From Chloroflexota bacterium (GTDB lineage: Bacteria > Chloroflexota > Dehalococcoidia > Lucifugimonadales > Lucifugimonadaceae), in NCBI GenBank assembly GCA_002714425.1, contig PAXI01000002.1:8496-72495 (forward strand): 64,000 nt of DNA, read 5' to 3'. Under the pieces are notes generated by a model. The model saw only the letters and a list, made by a program, of their open reading frames with translations, did not search any database and was not told the origin of the DNA. Made by a program: the position numbers and the translations under genes. Shown piece after piece: positions 45,281 through 54,233 of this stretch. The number at the start of each line of letters is the position of its first letter. Positions within the stretch are counted from its first letter, which is position 1.

Positions 45281-45628
45281 AGAATCTTTGGCTAATGAAA
45301 CAATTTCTCTGAATGCGTCAGGTTCATTTAGCGCTAAGTCTGATAAAGTCTTTCTATCAATATCAATGCCCGCTAAAGTCATTCCATAGATTAATTTACT
45401 GTAACTTATATCATTTAGTTTTGCAGCAGCATTTATTCTAATTATTTGCAATGATCTATTAGTTCTTTTTTTTAATTTTCTATGTGAAGTGGAGTAGGAT
45501 AATGCATGAGTCAATGATTCTCTTGCGACTCTGTACCTTCTACTGAGCGATGATCTATAACCCTTCGTAGCCTTCAATACAGCTTTATGTCTTTTTCGTG
45601 TGGTTGTACCACCCTTAACTCTTGCCAA
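45272..45628 (-). CDS. rplT: Ribosomal protein L20
   Basis: Binds 23S rRNA early in large-subunit assembly. The 118-residue basic protein shows MARVKGGTTTRKRHKAVLK, the SLSRRYRVARES helix and LIYGMTLAGIDIDRKTLSDLA, all typical, and normal length. It ends the operon infC-rpmI-rplT; in other bacteria L20 or L20 plus a leader controls the operon. Confidence 0.97.
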   Translation of the reverse strand: MARVKGGTTTRKRHKAVLKATKGYRSSLSRRYRVARESLTHALSYSTSHRKLKKRTNRSLQIIRINAAAKLNDISYSKLIYGMTLAGIDIDRKTLSDLALNEPDAFREIVSLAKDSLR

Positions 45629-45638
45629 GATAACCTCC

Positions 45639-45842
45639 CTATTTAATCGCGCTGATAGCCTGTTTAATCGTCTTGGAAATTGTATTGGAATCTAAACCTA
45701 CTTTTGAGCCGAACAATCGTTTTACCCTAGCAGCCTTTCGCCTTCTAAAATGACTTTTTGGACCTTTTGAACGCACTACTTTACCACTTCCAGTAATATG
45801 AAAGCGTTTTTTTGCGCCCTTATGTGTTTTCATTTTTGGCAT
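45639..45842 (-). CDS. rpmI: Ribosomal protein L35
   Basis: Small basic protein of the large subunit, 67 residues. MPKMKTHKGAKKRFHITGSGK and RRKAARVKRL are diagnostic. It lies ten bases before rplT and about 90 bases after infC; a good promoter candidate sits in that gap, so rpmI-rplT may be made independently of infC. Confidence 0.96.
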   Translation of the reverse strand: MPKMKTHKGAKKRFHITGSGKVVRSKGPKSHFRRRKAARVKRLFGSKVGLDSNTISKTIKQAISAIK

Positions 45843-45876
45843 ATTTTACACCCATTTAATTTTTTTCCAGATATCT

Positions 45877-45905
45877 ATTATCTCGAATTTTGAAAGAAAT
45901 GTCAC
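45877..45905 (-). promoter_or_regulatory. Candidate promoter for rpmI-rplT
   Basis: On the minus strand GTGACA and GATAAT, each one base from consensus, are spaced by exactly 17 bases inside the infC-rpmI gap. The start point would fall about 30 bases before the rpmI ATG. This is the best-matching promoter I found in the window. Confidence 0.55.
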
Positions 45906-45935
45906 GCTAAATTCACATGTTTATTTTTAGTTTTC

Positions 45936-46502
45936 CTAAACAGTTGCATTAATTTGTTTATTTTTAGCGCCATTATTTTTATTTGCATCAGGAACAAGCA
46001 TAACACTAAGCACTCTTCCATCCATAGTAGGCGGTTTTTCTAATTTAGCTATTTCAGAAGTACTTTCAGCTACTCTTCTAAGAACTTTCATAGCAATTTC
46101 AGGATGCGCTCTCTGTCTACCCCTAAATCTGACAAAAACTCTTACTTTTGCGCCATCTAAAATAAAACTATTAACCTTTTTGATTTTTGTTAATATATCG
46201 TTCTCAGACATGACAGGACTTAGCCTAACTTCTTTTTGCTTACTAAGGTTCCTAGTAGCCCTTCTTGACTCTTTTTCTTTTTTATTTTGAATGAACTTAA
46301 ATTTTCCGTAATCCAGAATTCTGCATACTGGAGGTTTTTGATTAGGTGCTACTTCTACTAAGTCTAATCCTAGATCATCAGCTAGAATCAAAGCATCTTT
46401 AATTTCCATGACTGTTGATTCAGAATTATCTGATGATTCGCCACGAATCACTCTAACTTCTTTAGACCTTATTTGCTCATTCACGTTAAAATCTTTTGAG
46501 AT
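45936..46502 (-). CDS. infC: Translation initiation factor IF-3, probable ATC start
   Basis: IF-3 keeps subunits apart and checks the start codon. The N domain (VNEQIRSKEVRVIRGES, LVEVAPNQKPPVCRILDYGKF) and C domain (KKVNSFILDGAKVRVFVRFRGRQ) are intact. A GTG at 46484 is in frame but has no ribosome site. AGGGGG at 46514-46509 lies six bases before an in-frame ATC at 46502, giving 188 residues. IF-3 genes elsewhere use ATT, ATC or ATA so that IF-3 represses its own translation; I infer the same here. First gene of the operon. Confidence 0.93.
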   Translation of the reverse strand: MSKDFNVNEQIRSKEVRVIRGESSDNSESTVMEIKDALILADDLGLDLVEVAPNQKPPVCRILDYGKFKFIQNKKEKESRRATRNLSKQKEVRLSPVMSENDILTKIKKVNSFILDGAKVRVFVRFRGRQRAHPEIAMKVLRRVAESTSEIAKLEKPPTMDGRVLSVMLVPDANKNNGAKNKQINATV

Positions 46503-46655
46503 GTTTGTCCCCCTAAATTGTTATCTTTTATACTTAATAATATTCCAATAAATAGAAAATATTATCCATATTATGTTAGGATTAATATATGAGCATGTAA
46601 ATACTATTTTTTGTAAATATCAAATTTTAAAAACTAAAGTTAGGAAAATAAATTT

Positions 46656-48581
46656 TTGAAAAATAATTTTATAGGTAAAAATTTTATATATATAGTGATG
46701 GGTTTAGTTCTTCTTACCGCACTAATGTTTACGTTTAATAGGCCTCTGGAAAACTCTAGAGAAATTGGTTTGAACGAAGTCGTAGAATTGGCTAGAAGTT
46801 CTACTCCCAATTCTAAATTACTAATTGAAATAGATGGAGAAATAATTAACGTTTCTCAAGGTGAGAATAAGTATAAAACTAGAAAAGAACAAGGCTCTAG
46901 TATAACTGAGTTACTTAGTAATGCAGATATAAACAACAATAACTATACTGTAGTCGTCAAGGGTTCAAGTGGGATCTCCAACTTATTTAGTATTATTATT
47001 AGTTTTTTACCATTAATAATTTTCGGTGGAATTCTATTATTTATGCTTAGACAAGTGCAAGGTAATAGTAATCAGCAAATGGGATTTGGAAGAAGTAGGG
47101 CAAAACTTTTCATAGGATCCAAAGCAAATGTTACATTTTTTGATGTTGCAGGTGTATCAGAAGCAAAAGAAGAACTTGAAGAAGTTGTAGAATTCCTTAA
47201 GTTTCCTGAAAGATTTCAGGCTCTTGGAGCAAAAATTCCAAGTGGTGTTTTATTAGTTGGACCTCCTGGGACAGGAAAAACTCTGTTAGCTAGAGCTGTT
47301 GCAGGCGAAGCGGGAGTCCCATTTTTTTCTATTTCCGGCTCGGAATTTGTTGAGATGTTTGTTGGAGTAGGAGCTTCAAGGGTAAGAGATTTGTTCGATC
47401 AAGCTAAAAGAAGTTCTCCTTGTATAGTTTTTGTTGATGAAATTGATGCCGTTGGAAGGCATAGAGGAGCAGGTTTAGGTGGAGGACATGATGAAAGAGA
47501 GCAAACATTAAATCAAATTTTGGTTGAAATGGATGGATTTGATTCTTCAACAAATATTATTATCATTGCCGCAACAAATAGACCAGATATTCTTGATCCT
47601 GCTCTACTTAGGCCAGGTAGGTTTGACAGAAGAGTAGTCTTAGATAATCCAGATATAAAAGGAAGAACTGCAATCCTAGATGTTCACGCCAAAGGTAAAC
47701 CATTTAAGGACGGTGTAGAGTTAGAAGAAGTAGCTAGGCAAACTCCAGGATTTTCAGGAGCAGATCTTGCTAACCTAATTAATGAATCAGCATTATTAGC
47801 TGCAAGAAATAATCAAAAATTTATTTCACTTGAAAACTTAACTGAATCAATTGATCGAGTATCAATGGGGCCCGCAAGAAAAAGTAAGGTAATTAGTGAT
47901 AAAGATAGAAAAATTACTGCTTATCATGAGTCAGGGCATGCAGTTGTTGCGCATTTCATGCCTGAAGGTGCACCTATAGGAAAAATTACAATAATTCCTA
48001 GAGGGCAAGCTGGAGGATTTACTCGATGGCAACAAGAAGATAAAACCTATGCCACTCAGGAACAACTAGAATCACAAATAGCCGCAGCAATGGGAGGTAG
48101 GGTTGCAGAAGTATTAAAAATTGGCGATGTAACAACAGGCGCTTCAAATGATTTTGAACAAGCTACGAATATAGCTAGAGAAATGGTGATGAGACTAGGA
48201 ATGTCTGATAAACTATCAAATCGATCTTTTGGCAAAAGGCAAGGTGGTGCTGTATTTTTAGGAAAAGAAATGTCTGAAGAGCGTGATTATTCTCTCAAAA
48301 CAGAAGAAATTATAGATAGTGAGATAAATCGAATCCTTAAAGAAGCTGAAAAAAATGCTAAAAATATTTTGACAAAATACGATAAAGAATTAGAAAAAAT
48401 TGCTAATTTTCTATTAAAATATGAAACAATTGAATCTGATCAATTTTTGGCAATACTTGAAGGCAAAAATCCTCTTCAAAAAAAACGAGTTAAAAAAGAA
48501 TCTCAGAGTAACTCTGACAATGAAAAGAAAAACATAAATAAACAAGAAGATCTGCCAGGCGCAGAACCTCAAACAATGTAA
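46656..48581 (+). CDS. ftsH: ATP-dependent zinc metalloprotease FtsH
   Basis: Membrane-anchored AAA+ protease that degrades misassembled membrane and regulatory proteins. The 641 residues have two membrane segments (about 8-27 and 108-130), Walker A GPPGTGKT, Walker [13 protein letters not shown], the second region of homology ([27 protein letters not shown]) and the zinc site HESGH. The tail is Lys/Asn-rich. TTG start with AGGA upstream. A second membrane protease gene follows after five bases. Confidence 0.97.
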   Translation: MKNNFIGKNFIYIVMGLVLLTALMFTFNRPLENSREIGLNEVVELARSSTPNSKLLIEIDGEIINVSQGENKYKTRKEQGSSITELLSNADINNNNYTVVVKGSSGISNLFSIIISFLPLIIFGGILLFMLRQVQGNSNQQMGFGRSRAKLFIGSKANVTFFDVAGVSEAKEELEEVVEFLKFPERFQALGAKIPSGVLLVGPPGTGKTLLARAVAGEAGVPFFSISGSEFVEMFVGVGASRVRDLFDQAKRSSPCIVFVDEIDAVGRHRGAGLGGGHDEREQTLNQILVEMDGFDSSTNIIIIAATNRPDILDPALLRPGRFDRRVVLDNPDIKGRTAILDVHAKGKPFKDGVELEEVARQTPGFSGADLANLINESALLAARNNQKFISLENLTESIDRVSMGPARKSKVISDKDRKITAYHESGHAVVAHFMPEGAPIGKITIIPRGQAGGFTRWQQEDKTYATQEQLESQIAAAMGGRVAEVLKIGDVTTGASNDFEQATNIAREMVMRLGMSDKLSNRSFGKRQGGAVFLGKEMSEERDYSLKTEEIIDSEINRILKEAEKNAKNILTKYDKELEKIANFLLKYETIESDQFLAILEGKNPLQKKRVKKESQSNSDNEKKNINKQEDLPGAEPQTM

Positions 48582-48586
48582 TAAAA

Positions 48587-49450
48587 ATGTCTTCGAGTAT
48601 AAAATGGGATTTTTTAGATACTATACTCGCAATTATTTTATCGACTTTACTAGTAATTTTAGGTTCTATTTTTTTTGAAATTCTTTTTGAGTTAAAATTT
48701 CCTGAAAATATAAAAATTAAAAATCATATTTATTTTTTAGTTCTAATATCAACTTTAATAATTTTAATTATAAAAAAATTTAGTTTGCCCTATAAAACCC
48801 TATTTACTTGGCTTTTTGCATGGGCAATTCTTTCATTCATATTTATAAATTTAAGTGAAAAAAATAATAATAATATTTACTTCTATAATTTTTCTCTAGA
48901 AATTATTTGCAGTTCTTTATTAACTATATTATTTTTACTGCCAGCTATTAATTTATCAATAATAAAATACAAAAAGAATTTTTATAGTTTAGGTTTTCAA
49001 AAAACAAAAATAAAATATTTCTCAATGGGTATATATTACTGGATTGCTTGCTTAATAATTGTTGGTTTATGGGGGTGGATGTTAGAAATATTAAAACTTG
49101 ATTTCCTACTACCTCCAAATACTGCAAAAGAAGTACTAAACCTAGCATTTGAAAATATTTTTATTACTATAATTTTAGTGAGTATGATAGTACCAATATG
49201 TGAGGAAGTTTTTTTTAGAGGATTCTTGATTAATGGTTTAGAAAGAAAATTTAATTTAAAAATTTCTTTATTAATATCATCTGGTATTTTTTCAATTTTT
49301 CATATACATATTGGTTCCTTATTTCCTACTTTTATTTTAGGAATTTGTTTAGGACTGTTATACATTAAATCAAAATCTATATATCCATCAATTTTTATTC
49401 ATAGTATTCATAATTTTTTAGCAGTAATTATTAGTAAATACTACTTATAA
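48587..49450 (+). CDS. CPBP-family intramembrane metalloprotease
   Basis: The 287-residue protein has about eight membrane segments and the three CPBP (Abi) motifs: CEEVFFRGF (EExxxR), SIFHIHIG with F-x3-H, and HSIHNF (HxxxN-type). The family includes Rce1-like CAAX proteases and bacterial bacteriocin-immunity proteins; many have no assigned substrate. Tight spacing behind ftsH suggests one operon and a shared role in membrane protein turnover. Confidence 0.86.
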   Translation: MSSSIKWDFLDTILAIILSTLLVILGSIFFEILFELKFPENIKIKNHIYFLVLISTLIILIIKKFSLPYKTLFTWLFAWAILSFIFINLSEKNNNNIYFYNFSLEIICSSLLTILFLLPAINLSIIKYKKNFYSLGFQKTKIKYFSMGIYYWIACLIIVGLWGWMLEILKLDFLLPPNTAKEVLNLAFENIFITIILVSMIVPICEEVFFRGFLINGLERKFNLKISLLISSGIFSIFHIHIGSLFPTFILGICLGLLYIKSKSIYPSIFIHSIHNFLAVIISKYYL

Positions 49451-49486
49451 TATGCGTATCAGATATTTAACATATAAAATAAAATT

Positions 49487-50962
49487 ATGAGTAAAAAAAT
49501 TACACATACAGATATTATAGTAGTTGGTGCAGGGATTGCTGGAATTGCATCGGCTTATTACTTGAAAAAAAAAAGAGCCAAATCTAGATTTTTTATACTT
49601 GAAGCCTTAGATAGCTTTGGTGGAACATGGTATACGCATAAATATCCAGGAGTCAGATCAGATAGTGACTTATTTACATTTGGCTATAGTTTTAAGTCAT
49701 GGAATGATGCACCTATAGCAACTGCATCTGAAATACTAAAGTATATCGGAGAAACAATTAAAGAAAATAATATCCAAAATAACATAAAATATAATCATAA
49801 AGTCTTGAAAGCAGATTGGTCTAATTCAGAAAAAAAGTGGACACTGATGGTAGAGCATTCAACAAAAAAACAAATTTTATATTTTTCGTGTAATTTTTTA
49901 CAAATGTGCCAAGGTTATTACAGGCAAAATCAGGGTTATATTCCTAATTGGAAAAATATAGAAAATTTCGATGGAAAATTCATACATACAGAAGAATGGC
50001 CAAATAAATTAAATTATTCTAATAAAAAAATTATCGTTATTGGCTCAGGAGCAACTGCTGCAACAACAATACCAGTTCTTGCAAAAAAAGCCAAACATGT
50101 AACAATGCTTCAAAGAACCCCAACATTCTATAGGACATCTACAATAGGCACTGAGGAAATCGCAAATACCTTAAGAAATATAACTGATGATTCTGAGTGG
50201 ATTCATAAAATCGTTAGAGAACAAATATTAATTAATCAAGAAATATTTATCAAGAGATGTGTTGAAGAACCTGAAAAAGTTAGGTTGGAATTATTAGAAG
50301 AAATAAGAAATGTACTTGGAGAACAATTTGATATAGAAAAACATTTCTCACCAAGTTACAGACCATGGCAACAAAGAATTGCTTTAACACCTGATGCAGA
50401 GTTATTTAAATCTATAGCTAATCAAGATGTTTCTGTTGTTACAGATGAAATAGAAAGTTTTAATAAAAATGGAATTTTACTAAAGTCTGGTGAAGAATTA
50501 AGTGCAGACATTATAATTGCAGCAACAGGTTTTAATATGAGTATTTTAGGCGATATAGAATTTTCTATTGATAAAAAATTCATAAATTTAAGTGATACGA
50601 TAACATATAGAGGAATGATGTTTACATCAATCCCAAATTTAATTTGGACTTTTGGTTATTTCAGGCAAGCTTGGACACTAAGAGCTGAAATGATCGCGAA
50701 TTTTATGATAAAACTAATAAATCATATGGATTTTATTGATGCAAAAAAAATTACAGTAAAGCTAAGAAAAAAAGACCAAAACATGAAAATTCTTCCATGG
50801 ATTAGAGAAGAAGAATTTAATCCTGGTTATTTATCAAGAGCATTAGAAAAAATGCCTAAAAGTGGCAGCAATATCGAATGGGTCCATAATCAAAATTATT
50901 GGTACGAAAAAGATATAATTCCTAACATAGATCTAAATAGTGAAGAATTTATTTATGAATAA
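49487..50962 (+). CDS. Flavin-containing monooxygenase, FMO/Baeyer-Villiger type
   Basis: FAD- and NADPH-dependent monooxygenase of 491 residues. FAD site GAGIAG (14-19), EALDSFGGTW, the fingerprint FDGKFIHTEEWP (161-172) matching F-x-G-x3-H-x3-W-P exactly, NADPH site GSGATAA (from 186), and a late ATG motif (IIAATGFNM). Such enzymes oxidise ketones, amines or sulfur compounds; the YP(G)xRSD-type segment (YPGVRSDSD) is common in Baeyer-Villiger relatives. Flavoprotein monooxygenases are numerous in SAR202. Substrate unknown. Next gene is trpA. Confidence 0.9.
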   Translation: MSKKITHTDIIVVGAGIAGIASAYYLKKKRAKSRFFILEALDSFGGTWYTHKYPGVRSDSDLFTFGYSFKSWNDAPIATASEILKYIGETIKENNIQNNIKYNHKVLKADWSNSEKKWTLMVEHSTKKQILYFSCNFLQMCQGYYRQNQGYIPNWKNIENFDGKFIHTEEWPNKLNYSNKKIIVIGSGATAATTIPVLAKKAKHVTMLQRTPTFYRTSTIGTEEIANTLRNITDDSEWIHKIVREQILINQEIFIKRCVEEPEKVRLELLEEIRNVLGEQFDIEKHFSPSYRPWQQRIALTPDAELFKSIANQDVSVVTDEIESFNKNGILLKSGEELSADIIIAATGFNMSILGDIEFSIDKKFINLSDTITYRGMMFTSIPNLIWTFGYFRQAWTLRAEMIANFMIKLINHMDFIDAKKITVKLRKKDQNMKILPWIREEEFNPGYLSRALEKMPKSGSNIEWVHNQNYWYEKDIIPNIDLNSEEFIYE

Positions 50963-50978
50963 TAAAAGAGATTATAAA

Positions 50979-51773
50979 ATGAAAAAAAATAATAGAATTA
51001 AAACGACTTTCGAGAGTAATATAAATAAAAATAAAATAACAAATATAATATATATTACAGCTGGTTTCCCCGAAAAAAATAGTACTGAAAAAATCGTTGA
51101 TGTAGCTATTAAATCTGGTGTAGATATAATTGAAATAGGTATACCTTTTAGTGATCCATTAGGAGATGGGCCAATAATACAAGAAGCTGGGCAAATTGCA
51201 TTAGAATCTGGTATTAATACCTCAAAATGCCTTAAAATTGCCAAAAATATAAGATTATCTCATAGTGAAATACCCTTAATTTTTATGGGTTATTATAATA
51301 GTTTACTATCTTACGGAGTTGAAAATTTCTGCTCAGAAGTACAATCTATTGGTGTGGATGGCCTAATCATTGCTGATCTACCTCCCAGTGAATCTGAAGA
51401 GATGCTTAGAATAACTAAAAAGTATGATATATCACTAATTCCTTTACTTGCTATAACATCATCTGATGAAAGCATACGCACAGCCTGTAAAAATGCCGAT
51501 GGCTTTATATATTGCATCTCTTCTCTAGGTGTTACTGGTGTTAGAAATACTATATCAAGTAGAATTAACACCCTTGTTTCTAAGGTAAGAAAATATACAG
51601 ATACACCAGTGGCTGTAGGATTTGGGATATCCAATAATGAACAGATAATGGATATAGCAGAATTTTCAGACGGAATAATTATAGGTAGCGCTGTAATTAA
51701 GTCTATAATGAATGGTGAGAAACAATATGCTTCAAAAAATGTGGGAAAATTTTTATCAGAAGTAATAAAATAA
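50979..51773 (+). CDS. trpA: Tryptophan synthase alpha chain
   Basis: Cleaves indole-3-glycerol phosphate to indole. From the chosen ATG the protein has 264 residues. Catalytic Glu and Asp are in DIIEIGIPFSDPLGDGPIIQ; other marks are MGYYNSLLSYG, GLIIADLPPSE, ISSLGVTGVR and VGFGISNNEQ. Two earlier in-frame starts lie inside the monooxygenase gene, but AAGAG eight bases before this ATG and homology support it. trpB is not adjacent, which is unusual. It opens a run of aromatic amino-acid genes. Confidence 0.94.
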   Translation: MKKNNRIKTTFESNINKNKITNIIYITAGFPEKNSTEKIVDVAIKSGVDIIEIGIPFSDPLGDGPIIQEAGQIALESGINTSKCLKIAKNIRLSHSEIPLIFMGYYNSLLSYGVENFCSEVQSIGVDGLIIADLPPSESEEMLRITKKYDISLIPLLAITSSDESIRTACKNADGFIYCISSLGVTGVRNTISSRINTLVSKVRKYTDTPVAVGFGISNNEQIMDIAEFSDGIIIGSAVIKSIMNGEKQYASKNVGKFLSEVIK

Positions 51774-51795
51774 AGTATTAGGGAAAAATTTAAAT

Positions 51796-52176
51796 ATGGC
51801 AAATTTCATCAGAGGGGTAAAAGGGGCAACTACTGCTACTTCAAACTCTCCAGAAGATATTTTAGAAGCAACTGAAGACTTAATGTTAGAACTTATAAAG
51901 TGTAACAACATTGAAGAAAAAGATGTAGCATCAGTTCAATTTACTACTACCAAAGATCTTAATGCTGAATTTCCAGCAGTAGTAGCTAGAGAAAAAATTA
52001 AATGGAATAATGTACCTTTAATGTGCTCTCATGAATTTGATAAACCTGAAGCATTAGAAAAATGTATTAGAATACTGATATTATGGAATACAGAAAAATC
52101 TCAGGAAGATATTATTCATTTATACACCAAAAAAGCTAAGGTTCTAAGACCTGATATATCAAATAAAAATAAATGA
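51796..52176 (+). CDS. aroH: Chorismate mutase, AroH type
   Basis: Rearranges chorismate to prephenate for Phe and Tyr synthesis. The 126-residue protein matches the Bacillus trimeric AroH class: RGVKGATTATSNSPEDI, FTTTKDLNAEFPAVVARE, EKCIRILILWNT with the catalytic arginine, and YTKKAKVLRPD. It sits 22 bases after trpA and about 95 bases before DAHP synthase. Confidence 0.95.
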   Translation: MANFIRGVKGATTATSNSPEDILEATEDLMLELIKCNNIEEKDVASVQFTTTKDLNAEFPAVVAREKIKWNNVPLMCSHEFDKPEALEKCIRILILWNTEKSQEDIIHLYTKKAKVLRPDISNKNK

Positions 52177-52271
52177 CAGATAAATTACAATAAAACTTAA
52201 ATTTTTGTTAGATAAATAATCTATACTATTTTAGAATGTAATAATACAAACATCAAGAAAAACAAAAAATT

Positions 52272-53309
52272 ATGTCTACATCAAATCTCAGAGTAAAAAT
52301 GCAAAAAAATTTACTACCTCCCAAACATTATCTTGACAGCCAGCCTATTTCAAATGAAATTGCATCTGTTGTTTCAAATAGTAGGAAAAATATTGAAAAT
52401 ATTCTAGATGGAAAAGATAAAAGAATGTTTGTTATAGTTGGTCCATGCTCAATACATGATGAAGTTTCATGTTTAGATTATGCAAAAAGATTAAAAAAAT
52501 TATCAGATGAAGTCAACAATACGCTACTTATAGTGATGAGAGTATATTTTGAAAAACCTAGAACTACGGTTGGCTGGAAGGGATTAATTAATGATCCCAA
52601 TCTCGACGGAACTTATGATATAGAAAATGGATTAAAAAGAGCCAGAAATTTTTTTATTGAAGTTAATAATCTAGGTCTCGGTTGTGGAACAGAATTCCTA
52701 GATCCAATTTCTCCCCAGTATTATGCAGATCTAGTGTCATGGGGAGCTATAGGTGCAAGAACAACTGAAAGCCAAACACACAGACAAATGGCTAGCGGTC
52801 TATCTATGCCTATTGGTTTCAAAAATAGCACTACTGGAGATTGTCAGATAGCAGCAGATGCTATTGTTTCTTGCAGCTCAGAACATTCATTTTTAGGTAT
52901 TGATGATGTAGGAAAAGCATCAATTATTCATACAACTGGAAATAAATATGGACATATTATTCTTCGTGGAGGTAAAGTTCCAAACTACGAAGCAAGCCAT
53001 GTTAAAGAAGCAACAGAATTACTTACTGATAACTCATTGCCAAAAAATATAGTAATAGATTGCTCTCATGGAAACAGTAATAAGGACCATAAAAAACAGC
53101 CTATAGTTTTTGAAAATATCATAAATCAAAGAATTAATGGAAATAAAAATATTGTAGGTGTAATGATTGAAAGCCATATTAACGCAGGTAATCAAAAACT
53201 TAATAATCCTGCAGATTTAGATTATGGAGTATCTATAACAGATGCATGTGTCGACTGGAATACTACAGAAAAAATTTTACTAGATGCTCATAAAAAGCTA
53301 AGTAAATGA
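52272..53309 (+). CDS. 3-deoxy-D-arabino-heptulosonate 7-phosphate synthase, class I alpha
   Basis: First step of the shikimate pathway, condensing PEP and erythrose 4-phosphate. The 345 residues match E. coli AroF/G/H: LLPPKHY, VIVGPCSIHD, RVYFEKPRTTVGWKGLINDP, WGAIGARTTESQTHRQMASGL, PIGFKNSTTGD, DCSHGNSNKDH. Cys and His metal ligands are there. The N-terminal feedback region is present but shorter, so which amino acid inhibits it is not clear. aroQ lies far to the left on the same strand. Confidence 0.96.
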   Translation: MSTSNLRVKMQKNLLPPKHYLDSQPISNEIASVVSNSRKNIENILDGKDKRMFVIVGPCSIHDEVSCLDYAKRLKKLSDEVNNTLLIVMRVYFEKPRTTVGWKGLINDPNLDGTYDIENGLKRARNFFIEVNNLGLGCGTEFLDPISPQYYADLVSWGAIGARTTESQTHRQMASGLSMPIGFKNSTTGDCQIAADAIVSCSSEHSFLGIDDVGKASIIHTTGNKYGHIILRGGKVPNYEASHVKEATELLTDNSLPKNIVIDCSHGNSNKDHKKQPIVFENIINQRINGNKNIVGVMIESHINAGNQKLNNPADLDYGVSITDACVDWNTTEKILLDAHKKLSK

Positions 53310-53312
53310 AAT

Positions 53313-54233
53313 ATGAAATTAAGAAATTTAACTAACTTAATTAAACCAACTATAGCAACAATAGGAACTTTTGATGGAGTTCATAAGGGCCATAAAGCAC
53401 TGATAAATCATTTAATTGATTCGGCTAAGCAATTTGACCAAATACCAGTAGTAATAGTTTTTGAAGAAAAACCAAAAAATTTTTTCATATCAAAAAAAAT
53501 TAAAAGTTTATGTTCAATCAATGAAAGAAAAGAAATAATAAATTCACTTGGAATAGAGAATATCATTTCATTAAGGTTCGATAAGAGTATTCAAAAACTT
53601 TCATCTGATGAATTTATATCTGAGCTAGTTGAAAAAATCAGAATTAAGACTTTTGTTTTAGGTTCGGACTCCAAGATTGGATATGATCAGTCAGGATATG
53701 AAGAGTTGAAAAATAACCATCCAAATATAAAGTTCATAAAATTTCTTCCAAAAAAAAATAAGGGTAAAATTATATCTAGTACATTAGTTAAGCAAGCAAT
53801 TGAAAAAGGGAATTGTCAAGAAACAAAAGAATTATTAGGTAGATTTTATACTATAAAAGGAAAAGTTACAGAAGGAAAAAATTTAGGAGAAAAACTTGGA
53901 TTCCCAACGGCAAACATAATTCCTTCACCAAACATAGTTATCCCTAAAGATGGGATTTATGCTTCTATTGTTGAATATAACAATAAAAAATACTATGGTG
54001 CAACAAGTATTGGTAAAAGGCCTACTTTTGAAAAAAATGGTCAAAGAATTATTGAAACATTTATATTAGACTTTAATAAAAATATATACCATAAAAAAAT
54101 AAATGTTCATTTGATTTCAAAAATAAGAGATGAACAAAAATTTAATTCTCAGGAAGAACTAATTGATAAAATGAATGAAGATATCAAAAATATAAAATTA
54201 TTATTAGATAAAAAAACTTATTATGAGCAATAA
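53313..54233 (+). CDS. ribF: Bifunctional riboflavin kinase/FAD synthetase
   Basis: Makes FMN and FAD. The N-terminal adenylyltransferase half has GTFDGVHKGHKALI and ISSTLVKQAIEKG; the C-terminal flavokinase half has GKVTEGKNLGEKLGFPTANI and IGKRPTF. The 306-residue length is usual. Begins three bases after DAHP synthase and overlaps tyrS by 11 bases. FAD made here is the cofactor of the nearby monooxygenase. Confidence 0.96.
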   Translation: MKLRNLTNLIKPTIATIGTFDGVHKGHKALINHLIDSAKQFDQIPVVIVFEEKPKNFFISKKIKSLCSINERKEIINSLGIENIISLRFDKSIQKLSSDEFISELVEKIRIKTFVLGSDSKIGYDQSGYEELKNNHPNIKFIKFLPKKNKGKIISSTLVKQAIEKGNCQETKELLGRFYTIKGKVTEGKNLGEKLGFPTANIIPSPNIVIPKDGIYASIVEYNNKKYYGATSIGKRPTFEKNGQRIIETFILDFNKNIYHKKINVHLISKIRDEQKFNSQEELIDKMNEDIKNIKLLLDKKTYYEQ

